From: Rutidosis leptorrhynchoides | Taxonomy: Eukaryota; Streptophyta; Magnoliopsida; Asterales; Asteraceae | Length of the DNA stretch: 64,000 bases | Direction of reading: 5' to 3' | Assembly (NCBI RefSeq): GCF_046630445.1 | Contig: NC_092338.1 | Coordinates: 150,832,501 to 150,896,500, forward strand | Shown here: piece after piece, positions 22,871 through 35,963 of the stretch | How the letters are laid out: the number at the start of each line of letters is the position of its first letter | How positions within the stretch are numbered: the first letter of the stretch is position 1 | Notes under the pieces: model-generated | The model's database searches: none | Seen by the model: only the letters and a program-made list of their open reading frames with translations | What the model was told of the DNA's origin: nothing | Program-made: the position numbers and the translations under genes

Positions 22871-24338
22871 TGTGATGACCCAGGAATTTCCGACTAAATT
22901 TAAACTTAATCTTTATATGATTTCGATACGATAAGCAAAGTCTGTAATCTTGAGTCTCAAAATTTTTGAACTATTATGATGTATGCAATTACCCTCGACT
23001 ATTCCCGACGATTCACGAACAAGTAATTGTAAATAAATGTAGGAATATATCATAAAATAAAATAATAAGATACAATTTGATAATTTAGATTAAGTATGTA
23101 AAATAATATACAAAATAATAAGTAGGTATTAAAATAAAGCTATATAAAGAAGTATTCATATAATATATGATATAATTATTATTGAATGTAATTGCAAATT
23201 GAAATATTAATATATATCTAATTATAAGATAAAATATAGATAATATATTAAAATGGTTATGGATATCATTATATATATATATATATAATTTGATAAAATT
23301 AAATTGTTATACTATTAAGGTTATTAAAAATAACCATTTCTATCTAAAAATTATTATCATTATTACTTTTGTCATTAATTTTATTATTATTGTTATTTAG
23401 ATATTATTATCATTAAGATTATTATTATTCTTATTCTTATTAGTATAGGTATTATTATTATTATTATAAATACTTAATATTATTATCATAGATTATGACT
23501 ATTACCATTATTACTATAATTATAAGAAAATAATACGGTTTATTATTATTATCGTTAATAATATTATTATTATTATTTTCATGAATATTATTATTGTTAT
23601 TATTATTATTAATTATTATTATTAAAATAGTTAATAATTATTAATATTAATTATATAAATTATATTTATATACAAAGGAAAATCGTACAATCTTATTAAC
23701 TATAACTATCAAACTGTTCTAGATTGATGCTCCTGTATTTAATTTGGGTACCAAACGAACTCAATTACAGATACAACAAAAATCAGTCACAATCAAGCTT
23801 TATTTTCTTATTCTTTTGATATTTTTTTTTCCTTCTGCTCGTACGAATATGACTCAATGTTGTTACAAGTCTCAATCCAATCACAATACAAAACAAAGTT
23901 AGTACAACAGATCGATTAACTTTAATTTTTTTTCTTGTCCTTCTGATCTTGCTGTGAGATATTGTCGACACACATATATTAAATAACAATCAATCGGTTC
24001 AAGTTGTTGAAAAGGATTCGATCTCCACCATTATTATCAATCTTTCACTGTTTTTACTTATTGCTATTGATGAATTTAAAACTGAAGAATCACACATTTA
24101 CACATACATGAAACCAAACCAACCTTACTAATTCACAACAATCGTCAATCTTCAAACCATCTTGATCACAAACAACCACGATCACCATCAAATTGTTTAT
24201 ACCATTACTTATTACAATACCGTGTTTTTTTTTTCTTTTCCTTTCTTCGTAAACAACTTCCAACGAAACCATCTTGCCTCATTAGCGTACTACTTCCTAT
24301 TTTCTCCAAACCAATTCGAATCGTCACCTTCATAACCT

Positions 24339-24427
<89 letters not shown>

Positions 24428-25811
24428 TACATATGCATGCTTTACATATGTATATCACCACCACCTCGCCTACTAACAGAAGCTGCAAGTGTGCTGTTTA
24501 AAAACTTCGATACCCAATTAGACACTCTATTAAACCACTCTTGCTCGACAACCTTTAGCCATCTTCACAAACCATCCAATGCCGACTACAACCTTCACCA
24601 CAGGCCACCCTACGATCTGCTTATTGCCAATGATTCGAACCATTCGTTCTTTTTTGTTTCTAAGTGGACTGCTACTGCCACACTTTTGATATTTAAAGAA
24701 ACAATGAATTCGATAAGAATATAAATAATGATGAAAAGGAAGGCTAAAGTTTTGGGTGCATGTAATTCCCTTTATGGCCGACAAAAGCAATTGAATAATT
24801 GATATTATTTTATGATGAAGATAAAGGGAATGAGCTGTACATATTTGTGTCTCTATATCTTTCGAAAACTCCAACCCAAAAGCCATCGGAGTATTATTTT
24901 TTTTTAAAGAAACGTTTCATAAAAATTGGGTAGAAACCGAATCTCTCACTTCCTGATTGGGCCATTACTTTTCTGTATCTATTGGGTCGAATTCTAGCTG
25001 TAATGGACCGTCACTTTCTGTTTACCCTTTTGGCCGTGACCCAACTAAACTTTTTGTTGGAACTGAACCCTGGCCGTAATTATTTTATGTATAACTGGAG
25101 CTAGATGAAGATAATTATGATATCAAGATGGTGGTGAGATGATATGCGTAACATAATGATGATCCAGGTTATGCTTGTAAGATGATAATGATTAGGGATA
25201 GGTTATGTTATATTGATGATGACGATAGGTAAAATGGGTTTCGAATTCTTTTGATCAATTTAGGAATGAGTAGAATTAAGATTTTTATGATAGAGGCGAG
25301 TTTATGATGATGTACATGATGAAGATGCTCTACGATTGTGATGATGATAGTTATAAACGATGATGATATATATATTGATACACGAAATCACGGTGGGTTT
25401 GATGATATACATGATCATGATTAGGATATGATTATGAGTATGTCATGATGATAAGATGAAATGATAGAAGATTAAAGATGATAAATTGGATTGGTTAAGT
25501 AAGAATAAGATGAAGAAACAGAAATAGAGTATAAATACAATTAAAATCGCTGATTATAACAGAAAGAAAGAAACAGATGGATGGTTTGGGAGTGTGTCAC
25601 GAGAACGAGAGGTTGTAGGTTCGAAACCATGCCATGGCGATTTTATTTTTAATTAAACAGAACTTACATGGGATTGTATCTGGGCCTGTTAATGATTGGG
25701 CTAGTGTTATTGAACTTCATTTAGTTATCTAGGGGACTTGTTACTTGGGCTTAGGACTTTCAAGTCCATTAAAGGTATATTGTTTTGTTATTATTATTAA
25801 TTGTAGAATTA

Positions 25812-25907
<96 letters not shown>

Positions 25908-27246
25908 TATTATTATTAAAACTATCATGTTTATTATCATTATTACTATCATTATTATTATTTTCATTAACATGAGTTTTATATATAATATTATTATTAT
26001 TACATTATTATTATTACTACAAACATAATAACATTATTTACATAAATATTTACGTATAATAAATTTTGATTTAACGATATAATACTAATTATATAGAGAT
26101 ATATATGTATTAGTATAACTATAGGTATAAATATTAATATACAAAATAATTATATATATAACTTTTGAAATAACAAATATATTACAAAATTAAATATGTA
26201 ATATATATAAACTAGTTTGATTATTATTACATGTTGATTATATGTGTTAATATATACATAAATGATATAGGTTCGTGAATCCGAGGCCAATCCTACACTT
26301 GTTCAATGTCGTCATATGTATTTTTACTACAAAATACATTATTGTGAGTTTCATTTAATCCCTTTTTACTCTTTACATTTTTGGGCTGAGAATACATGCA
26401 AATGCTTTATTAACTGTTTTACAATATTTATATGTGTGAGTTTCATTACTCCTTTTTTAAATGCTTTTGCAATATATATTTTTGGGACTGAGAATACATG
26501 CGCTGCTTTTATAAATGCTTTACGAAATAGACACAAGTAATCGAAACTACATTCTATGGTTGGATTATCTAATCGAATATGCCCTTTTTATTAAGTCTGG
26601 TAATCTAAGAATTAGGGAACAGACACCCTAATTGACGCGAACTCTAAAGATAGATCTATCGGGCCCAACAAGCCCCATCCAAAGTACCGAATGCTTTAGT
26701 ACTTCGAAATTTATATCATGTCCGAAGGAGGATCCCGGAATGATGGGGATATTCTTGTATACAAATTGTGAATGTCGGTTACCAGGTGTTCAATCCATAT
26801 GAATGATATTTTTGTCTCTATGCATGGGACGTATGTTTATGAGAAATGGAAATATGAAATCTTGTGGTCTATTAAAATTATGAAATGATTATTTTTGCTA
26901 AACTAATGAACTCACCAACCTTTAGGTTGACACTTGTAAGCATGTTTATTCTCAGGTACGAAAGAAATCTTCCGCTGTGCATTTGCTTATTTTAGAAACA
27001 TTACTTAGAGTCATTCATGGCATATTTCAAAAGACGTTACATTCGAGTCTTCGAATTCATCAAGATTATTATTAAGTCATTTATGGTTAGATATATTATG
27101 AAATGGTATGTGTGCCGTCAACTCTCGATGTATGGAAAGATTGTCTTTTCAAAAACGAATGCAATGTTTGTAAAATGTATCATATAGAGGTCAAGTACTA
27201 TAATCGATATGGACTTCGTCTGGATGGATTAGGACGGGTCTCTACA
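22871..27246 (+). repeat. E3 5' LTR
   Basis: TGTGATGACC to CTCTACA. It has three zones: an AT-rich part with ATT and TA repeats (to about 23690), a central part of higher complexity (about 23700-25740) that includes an 84-bp TA run at about 24341-24424, and an AT-rich part with an ATT run at about 25810-25917 leading to the conserved end. The shared LTR stem-loop module is at 26911-26979. A possible Pol III A/B-box pair is near 25580-25630. Open frames in the centre occur in both LTRs but look like chance. Confidence 0.9.
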
Positions 27247-27248
27247 GT

Positions 27249-27262
27249 TGGTATCAGAGTGA
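27249..27262 (+). promoter_or_regulatory. E3 primer-binding site
   Basis: TGGTATCAGAGTGA two bases after the LTR end, matching the initiator-Met tRNA complement used by this group. Confidence 0.85.
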
Positions 27263-27654
27263 TGGTCTTAGCGAACCAGGTCTTGCATTAGTGAGTCTAA
27301 CTGATAGTTGTTTAGATGCATTAGTGAGTCTGGACTTCGACCGTGTTTGCATGTCAAAAGTTTTGCTTATCATTTCTAGTCGGAAATCATCTACTTATCA
27401 TCCTTAGGAAATTACCTGCTTATCATTCTTAGTCTAGACATGTCTTACTGCCTCTATTGCATAGACAGTGTATAGATAAATTCATATCTTAGCGTATCTG
27501 TTATTGTTACCTTTGCCTGATAGCTTTCGTATATTCCTCAGTAATTTATGGGATTTTAGTATTATATATGCATATGTAAACTATGTATTGCAGGGTACTA
27601 ATCTACATCCTATAATTTATTTCATATCGAATATCCTTCATCTGATCATACGAG

Positions 27655-28169
27655 ATGAATCCCTCAACCAGTTCGAGTCCCTCAGATTTCGATAGCTATT
27701 CCGATAGTTATTCCGACAGCCATTCCAATATGGAGTTTCACCTATCAGCGTCACCAGAATGAATCAACCAATCAGTTAACCCCAATTCATATGATGAGTT
27801 CGTAGTCGACTTCATCAATAGAGACGCGAAGAAGGCAATCCCTTCCCCTAACCGAATTTATCTCTTGACGATGAACCTGAAGCACTTACCGGCGAACCAG
27901 TCCGAAACACTATTTTTACCCTAATTTCCTGAATATCTCAACACGATTATATTCTATCCACAATTCTAAACCTTATTCAGCCGCTCGGTACAACCGAAAA
28001 TCATTCCTGAATAATGGAAGAAGCCAACAAGCTTCGCGCTCGAGTAATCAAATTGCAGAATATGGTGCAAAACTTACCAGCTTCAGCAACAACATCAATA
28101 CCATTACCACCAACAACCCAAGTTTCAACGTCACACGCCTCAACGTCTCATTCGGTACCTCGAATATAA
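27655..28169 (+). pseudogene. E3 remnant of a 5' accessory frame
   Basis: The first part encodes a Ser/Asp/Tyr-rich stretch (MNPSTSSSPSDFDSYSDS). A separate short stretch near 28014 encodes heptad-like sequence (MEEANKLRARVIKLQNMVQN). This Ser/Asp-rich start and coiled-coil-like end parallel the accessory frames of E4 and E5. It is a decayed fossil with a few breaks. Confidence 0.5.
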
Positions 28170-28408
28170 TCATTGTTCTACAAATCTTTCTACATAAACT
28201 ATTTTCGTCCTTCATGGCATTTATGTAATCTTTAATGTTTTAGAGATTATGTACTCTAGTTTTAGCTGTAAATCTGATGAGTTTAATATCACATTGACTC
28301 ATTAAATCCATGATTACGTCTGAAGAAAATATATATGTATATATGTTTTCATAAAGATTGTAATTAAAAATTCTTTTGTACAAACTGTTAATGGTGAAAA
28401 TATTTTAA

Positions 28409-28425
28409 CGGGTAGGTAATACCCG
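28409..28425 (+). other. E3 internal hairpin resembling the pre-LTR motif
   Basis: CGGGTA-GGTAA-TACCCG, embedded in TTTTAACGGGTAGGTAA, which repeats the sequence found directly before the 3' LTR (31324-31337). Its place after the accessory frame matches the E1 hairpin at 8362-8378. Confidence 0.6.
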
Positions 28426-28429
28426 AGGA

Positions 28430-31302
28430 ATATTTAGATTTCACTTTAATAAGTTATACTGTACATTCTCCTAAATCTGATTCAACAGTCATTTACTATC
28501 CTATTTACAACCTCCGATATACGTATCCGTTCACCAAAGAATAACTATTTTCATTCAAATTCAACTTCATATTTGGATTTTAACCTATCAGAATCCAACA
28601 AGTGGCATAATGAAGAAATAATGGACATAATAAAAATTGATTAGAAACAGACTAATTAACAATATGAAATTTTGTTAAGAAACCATGCTAACAAGATCCT
28701 AGCTAACTGTTCCTAGCTAACTGTTAATTCTGCATCACATTTTATGTTATCGCAATTTATTTATCGCAATTTATATTCTCGCAATTTTATTTATCGTCAT
28801 TTAACTTCTGTTATTTACTTTACGCACTTTATTTATCGTTATTTAATTTCTGTTATTTATTTTACGCACTTTAAATATCGGGACACGTATACAAGGTTTT
28901 GACATATCATATCGACGCATCTATATATATTATTTGGAATCACCATAGACACTCTATATGCAGTAATGATCGAGTTCTCTATACAGGGTTGAGGTTGATT
29001 CTACAATAATATATATAGTTTGAGTTGTGATCGAGTCTGAGACATGTATACGGGTCACGATATGTATTAATTAATTCGAATATTATATATTAAATTATAA
29101 ATGAATTATTGGACTGTCAACTGTGGACTATCGACTGAGGACTAATAACATTGAACAATTAAAATAAATTAAAATATCGATTATAATATATGAAACTAAA
29201 CAATTCTTCAAGTTGCCACTTGACGTTCATCTTAAACCTCATTTGTATCTTGACGATTACAATCTGCGTTCAAACCTTTCATGATTCTTGAAGACACCTC
29301 AATCAAGAGAATGATCCAACCGCATTTCATCTATAGAAGAAAAGATTGATGCATATAGTTATGCACCTGAAAATACTCGGAACCTGAGTAAACGTTTAAC
29401 ACGTAGTTGTGCTAATTCCTTAGTGTTATTATTACCCAAAATAACTTGATAATCCCTGTTCAAAGTAGCGAATTTTGTCACAGCTCCAGCAAGACAACTC
29501 CGACTTTTCGTTCGAAACAACCTTATTATAACCTTGATATATATGCGTGCTCTTTTAATGTTACCGGGGAACTTTTCATATTCTACCATATTACCAGTAG
29601 ACGTACCAGCAACCTCGTTGCTTCTTAGTTTAAATCTCTCCGATATATCCTTATATTTATTCATTGAAATCCTATCATATACTCATCCGCATCTTGTAAC
29701 GAGAACTGTCATACCCATTACCGGGAATCAGCAATCAGTACTTTGAAAACTCACAGCATATCTACATCAACAGTTATATGTATAACATTTATCTTTTAGA
29801 ATTATGGTCTTTCATTCTGAAATCCTAAACATCACTTAATCTACAAATCAATACTCTGAATATTGAAAAAGCAGAATGAAGCAGCAGAAACAGTAGACAA
29901 CCGTAAACGACCTTAATCGTCAAAAGTTTAATGATAAAGGATTGTAGGTTGGTAAAGCTCATAAAAAGTTTGAAACTGAAAAACTGATTGAGCAAACTAC
30001 GAAGGAGTCTCTGAACAAATCACAAGGACTAAACTTGTACACTAAGAATCCTGATGATTCTGTTTCTGATGATATCTTTAGCGAATACCTTGCTTCTGAC
30101 TCCAAAATCTTGCGAACAATAGTTTCTATCATCCTCTGATCTTAGATATTCCGAGATATTATCGTATCTTTCATTATAAATATCCTCCATATTTCTGAAG
30201 ATATTTTCGTTCTTATTCTTATCTGAAATCATTAACCTATTAGTGCTATCAGTGTTACATCATATAGAAACTGTTAGTTTCTATATTCTGTAAACTTTCG
30301 AGCTTAAAAAAATGAATGTTATTGAAGTAATGTTGGGAACTGATGCATGAGTTAGTATAATATAATGACACTTGATCAACGTGATTATATTACAGTAAGT
30401 CATGCTGAGTTTCTAAATGGAACATGATGATTCACAGATTATAACGTCATCATGTGCCATGTTACATAACTCTTTCATTCTGCTTAACTTTTGAGCATAT
30501 CAAGAAAGTATATTCTTGATAGTTCTATTCTCAGTGACTCTGGTAATTTGACAAATCAAATCGTGTTATTACGTTCTTTCTTGTTTAGAACATTAAGTTC
30601 ATTCGAAACTCCATACTTAAGAATTCTGGACCATTACTCGCTTTACTAGAGGTCGGGAAGAGAATAAAAAGGCAAAAGAGCTCCCAAAATATATAAGAGA
30701 AAATAAAAGCCCAATAACAACAAGGAGATTACAAACCGTGGATATTAATACGAATAGCAATATAAAGACACGATATAATTAAGAATAGCATCACCCCAAG
30801 GTAATGGTAGAAGTAAACAGATTCTTCTGGTGGAAGATTGAAAAGAAGGATGACAGAAGTGATAATTAGAAAAATATCAAGGAGAACGGGATTAAGCATT
30901 TTCACAATCTTTTGAATGTATGAACTAAGAAAGAAAGTATAAGAATGGTGAGAATAATGGAACGGAGGAGTTTAATTTATAATGGAAATATCAGACGTAG
31001 CAATCGAGGCAGATCATCGCGTTTAATTGAAGAGATCTTAATCTCCTTATTCACCGAAGAATCAGATCTCACTCAGATTTCAAAGATTTCTTTAAATCCC
31101 TTGAATTTCGGAATTCAACCATGACTGGTCAAAAGTTATGATGAAAATTGTCTCTCTCATTTCACTTTTTGTGATAACTTCACTCGCACTCTTCACATAA
31201 TCGATTTGTATTATCCATATCATTCAATGACGATAAAACTCTATTTATCAACTCATATTCGTCATGAAAACATTTTTATTGTTACCATGACCACCTCAGT
31301 CA
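28430..31302 (+). other. E3 interior without recognised genes
   Basis: AT-rich sequence with only short open frames on both strands. I see no capsid, zinc-knuckle, protease, polymerase or integrase motif. This is the non-coding body expected of a large retrotransposon derivative. Confidence 0.7.
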
Positions 31303-31337
31303 AATTTCGGGACGAAATTTCTTTAACGGGTAGGTAC
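31303..31337 (+). other. E3 polypurine tract and pre-LTR palindrome
   Basis: AAATTTCGGGACGAAATTT, followed by CTTTAACGGGTAGGTAC, directly before the 3' LTR. The palindrome has eight paired bases per arm. Confidence 0.8.
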
Positions 31338-31734
31338 TGTGATGACCCGGGAATTTCCGACTAAATTTAAACTTAATCTTTATATGATTTCGATACGATA
31401 AGCAAAGTCTGTAATCTTGAGTCTCAAAATTTTTGAACTATTATGATGTATGCAATTACCCTCGACTATTCCCGACGATTCACGAACAAGTAATTGTAAA
31501 TACATGTAGGTATATATCATAAAATAAAATAATAAGATACAATTTGATAATTTAGATTAAGTATGTAAAATAATATACAAAATAATAAGTAGGTATTAAA
31601 ATAAAGCTATATAAAGAAGTATTCATATAATATATGATATAATTATTATTGAATGTAATTGCAAATTGAAATATTAATATATATCTAATTATAAGATAAA
31701 ATATAGATAATATATTAAAATGGTTATGGATATC

Positions 31735-31808
<74 letters not shown>

Positions 31809-32854
31809 GATAAAATTAAATTGTTTTACTATTAAGGTTATTAAAAATAACCATTTCTATCTAAAAATTATTATCATTATTACTTTTGTCATTAATTTTA
31901 TTATTATTGTTATTTAGATATTATTATCATTAAGATTATTATTATTCTTATTCTTATTAGTATAGGTATTATTATTATTATTATAAAGACTTAATATTAT
32001 TATCATAGATTATGACTATTACCATTATTACTATAATTATAAGAAAATAATACGGTTTATTATTATTATCGTTAATAATATTATTATTATTATTTTCATG
32101 AATATTATTATTGTTATTATTATTATTAATTATTATTATTAAAATAGTTAATAATTATTAATATTAATTATATAAATTATATTTATATACAAAGGAAAAT
32201 CGTACGATCTTATTTCCTATAGCTATCAAACTGTTCTAGATTGATACTCCTGTATTTGATTTGGGTACCAAACGAACTCAATTACAGACACAACAAAAAT
32301 CAGTCACAATCAAGCTTTATTTTCTTATTCTTTTGATATTTTTTTTCCTTCTGCTCGTACGAATATGACTCAATGTTGTTACAAGTCTCAATCCAATCAC
32401 AATACAAAACAAAGTTAGTACAACAGATCGATTAACTTTAATTTTTTTTCTTGTCCTTCTGATCTTGCTGTGAGATAGTGTCGACACACATATATTAAAT
32501 AACAATCAATCGGTTCAAGTTGTTGAAAAGGATTCGATCTCCACCATTATTATCAATCTTTCACTGTTTTTACTTATTGCTATTGATGAATTTAAAACTG
32601 AAGAATCACACATTTACACATACATGAAACCAAACCAACCTTACTAATTCACAACAATCGTCAATCTTCAAACCATCTTGATCACAAACAACCACGATCA
32701 CCATCAAATTGTTTATACCATTACTTATTACAATACCGTGTTTTTTTTTTCTTTTCCTTTCTTCGTAAACAACTTCCAACGAAACCATCTTGCCTCGTTA
32801 GCGTACTACTTCCTATTTTCTCCAAACCAATTCGAATCGTCACCTTCATAACCT

Positions 32855-32895
<41 letters not shown>

Positions 32896-34278
32896 TACAT
32901 ATGCATGCTTTACATATGTATATCACCACCACCTCGCCTACTAACAGAAGCTGCAAGTGTGCTGTTTAAAAACTTCGATACCCAATTAGACACTCTATTA
33001 AACCACTCTTGCTCGACAACCTTTAGCCATCTTCACAAACCATCCAATGCCGACTACAACCTTCACCACAGGCCACCCTACGATCTGCTTATTGCCAATG
33101 ATTCGAACCATTCTTTCTTTTCTGTTTCTAAGTGGACTGCTACTGCCACACTTTTGATATTTAAAGAAACAAAGAATTCGATAAGAATATAAATAATGAT
33201 GAAAAGGAAGGCTAAAGTTTTGGGTGCATGTAATTCCCTTTATGGCCGACAAAAGCAATTGAATAATTGATATTATTTTATGATGAAGATAAAGGGAATG
33301 AGCTGTACATATTTGTGTATCTATATCTTTCGAAAACTCCAACCCAAAAGCCATCGGAGTATTATTTTTTTTTAAAGAAACGTTTCATAAAAATGGGTAG
33401 AAACCGAATCTCTCACTTCCTGATTGGGCCATTACTTTTCTGTATCTATTGGGTCGAATTCTAGCTGTAATGGACCGTCACTTTCTGTTTACCCTTTTGG
33501 CCGTGACCCAACTAAACTTTCTGTTGGAACTGAACCCTGGCCGTAATTATTTTATGTATAACTGGAGCTAGATGAAGATAATTATGATAGCAAGATGGTG
33601 GTGAGATGATATGCGTAACATAATGATGATCCAGGTTATGCTTGTAAGATGATAATGATTAGGGATAGGTTATGTTATATTGATGATGACGATAGGTAAA
33701 ATGGGTTTCGAATTCTTTTGATCAATTTAGGAATGAGTAGAATTAAGATTTTTATGATAGAGGCGAGTTTATGATGATGTACATGATGAAGATGCTCGAC
33801 GATTGTGATGATGATAGTTATAAACGATGATGATATATATATTGATACACGAAATTACGGTGTGTTTGATGATATACATGATCATGATTAGGATATGATT
33901 ATGAGTATGTCATGATGATAAGATGAAATGATAAAAGATTAAAGATGATAAATTGGATTGGTTAAGTAAGAAGAAGATGAAGAAACAGAAATAGAGTATA
34001 AATACAATTAAAATCGCTGATTATAACAGAAAGAAAGAAACAGATGGATGGTTTGGGAGTGTGTCACGAGAACGAGAGGTTGTAGGTTCGAAACCATGCC
34101 ATGGCGATTTTATTTTTAATTAAACAGAACTTACATGGGATTGTATCTGGGCCTGTTAATGATTGGGCTAGTGTTATTGAACTTCATTTAGTTATCTAGG
34201 GGACTTGTTACTTGGGCTTAGGACTTTCAAGTCCATTAAAGGTATATTGTTTTGTTATTATTATTAATTGTAGAATTA

Positions 34279-34362
<84 letters not shown>

Positions 34363-35720
34363 AACTATCATGTTTATTATCATTATTACTATCATTATTA
34401 TTATTTTCATTAACATGAGTTTTATATATAATATTATTATTATTACAGTATTATTATTACTACAAACATAATAACATTATTTACATAAATATTTACGTAT
34501 AATAAATTTTGATTTAACGATATAATACTAATTATATAGAGATATATATGTATTAGTATAACTATAGGTATAAATATTAATATACAAAATAATTATATAT
34601 ATAACTTTTGAAATAACAAATATATTACAAAATTAAATATGTAATATATATAAACTAGTTTGATTATTATTACATGTTGATTATATGTGTTAATATATAC
34701 ATAAATGATATAGGTTCGTGAATCCGAGGCCAATCCTACACTTGTTCAATGTCGTCATATGTATTTTTACTATAAAATACATTATTGTGAGTTTCATTTA
34801 ATCCCTTTTTACTCTTTACATTTTTGGGCTGAGAATACATGCAAATGCTTTATTAACTGTTTTACAATATTTATATGTGTGAGTTTCATTACTCATTTTT
34901 TAAATGCTTTTGCAATATATATTTTTGGGACTGAGAATACATGCGCTGCTTTTATAAATGCTTTACGAAATAGACACAAGTAATCGAAACTACATTCTAT
35001 GGTTGGATTATCTAATCGAATATGCCCTTTTTATTAAGTCTGGTAATCTAAGAATTAGGGAACAGACACCCTAATTGACGCGAACTCTAAAGATAGATCT
35101 ATCGAGCCCAACAAGCCCCATCCAAAGTACCGGATGCTTTAGTACTTCGAAATTTATATCATGTCCGAAGGAGGATCCCGGAATGATGGAGATATTCTTG
35201 TATACAAATTGTGAATGTCGGTTACCAGGTGTTCAATCCATATGAATGATATTTTTGTCTCTATGTATGGGACGTATGTTTATGAGAAATGGAAATATGA
35301 AATCTTGTGGTCTATTAAAATTATGAAATGATTATTTTTGCTAAACTAATGAACTCACCAACCTTTAGGTTGACACTTGTAAGCATGTTTATTCTCAGGT
35401 GCGAAAGAAATCTTCCGCTGTGCATTTGCTTATTTTAGAAACATTACTTAGAGTCATTCATGGCATATTTCAAAAGACGTTACATTCGAGTCTTCGAATT
35501 CATCAAGATTATTATTAAGTCATTTATGGTTAGATATATTATGAAATGGTATGTGTGCCATCAACTCTCGATGTATGGAAAGATTGTCTTTTCAAAAACG
35601 AATGCAATGTTTGTAAAATGTATCATATAGAGGTCAAGTACCTCGCGATGTAATCAACTGTTGTGAATCGTTTATAATCGATATGAACTTCGTCTGGATG
35701 GATTAGGACGGGTCTCTACA
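31338..35720 (+). repeat. E3 3' LTR
   Basis: 4383 bp, the partner of 22871-27246. Microsatellites differ: a long TA run near 31737-31803 is short in the other copy, while the run at 32858-32893 is much longer in the other copy. The ATT run is 34274-34360. The shared module is at 35353-35422. Confidence 0.9.
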
Positions 35721-35725
35721 CCATT

Positions 35726-35963
35726 AATGTTACTACTTAGTGTTACTACTATCACTACTATCACTACATAACACTAGTACCACTACTACTACCACTAGTG
35801 TTACTACTAACACTACTAATACTACTATCACTACTTACACTACTTTTCACTACTAGCGAATCTTTTCGTACTATTATTTACTAGTCTTCAATACTCGTTG
35901 CTAGTATATTTTCATATATAGCGTTGTTTTGACACTGACCTGGTGTGTTTTTCTGTGTTGAAG
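35726..35963 (+). repeat. E4 leader with ACT/TAC triplet repeats
   Basis: A degenerate run of ACT and TAC triplets (about 35730-35850), then AT-rich sequence leading to the gag start. The same triplet-rich sequence lies just left of E3, so E3 inserted within it. Confidence 0.6.

Larger units (their letters stand above)
22866..35725 (+). mobile_element. E3: large non-autonomous LTR retrotransposon (LARD-like)
   Basis: The element proper is 22871-35720 (12850 bp), flanked by CCATT. The two LTRs (22871-27246 and 31338-35720) are about 4.4 kb each, longer than the 4.09-kb interior. The interior has a primer site, traces of a 5' accessory frame, an internal hairpin, and a purine tract, but no recognisable gag or pol. 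It would need enzymes from a relative such as E1 or E4. The LTRs differ by about 1 per cent by eye apart from microsatellite lengths, so the insertion is recent. It lies in E4 between the accessory frame and gag. Confidence 0.9.

Noticed and set aside
24205-24438. Tyr-Ile repeat frames, also at 31720-31917 and 32721-32906
   Set aside because: Translation of TA microsatellites.
24437-24886. 95-aa and 118-aa open frames in E3 LTRs, repeated at 32905-33354
   Set aside because: Present in both LTRs because LTRs are duplicates; they overlap on opposite strands and show no recognisable domain.
25605-25632. tRNA-like GGTTCGAAACC
   Set aside because: No cloverleaf can be drawn with proper acceptor and anticodon arms, so it is not called as a tRNA gene; kept only as a possible Pol III box.
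25745-25975. Poly-leucine open frame, also at 34212-34418
   Set aside because: Translation of an ATT microsatellite.
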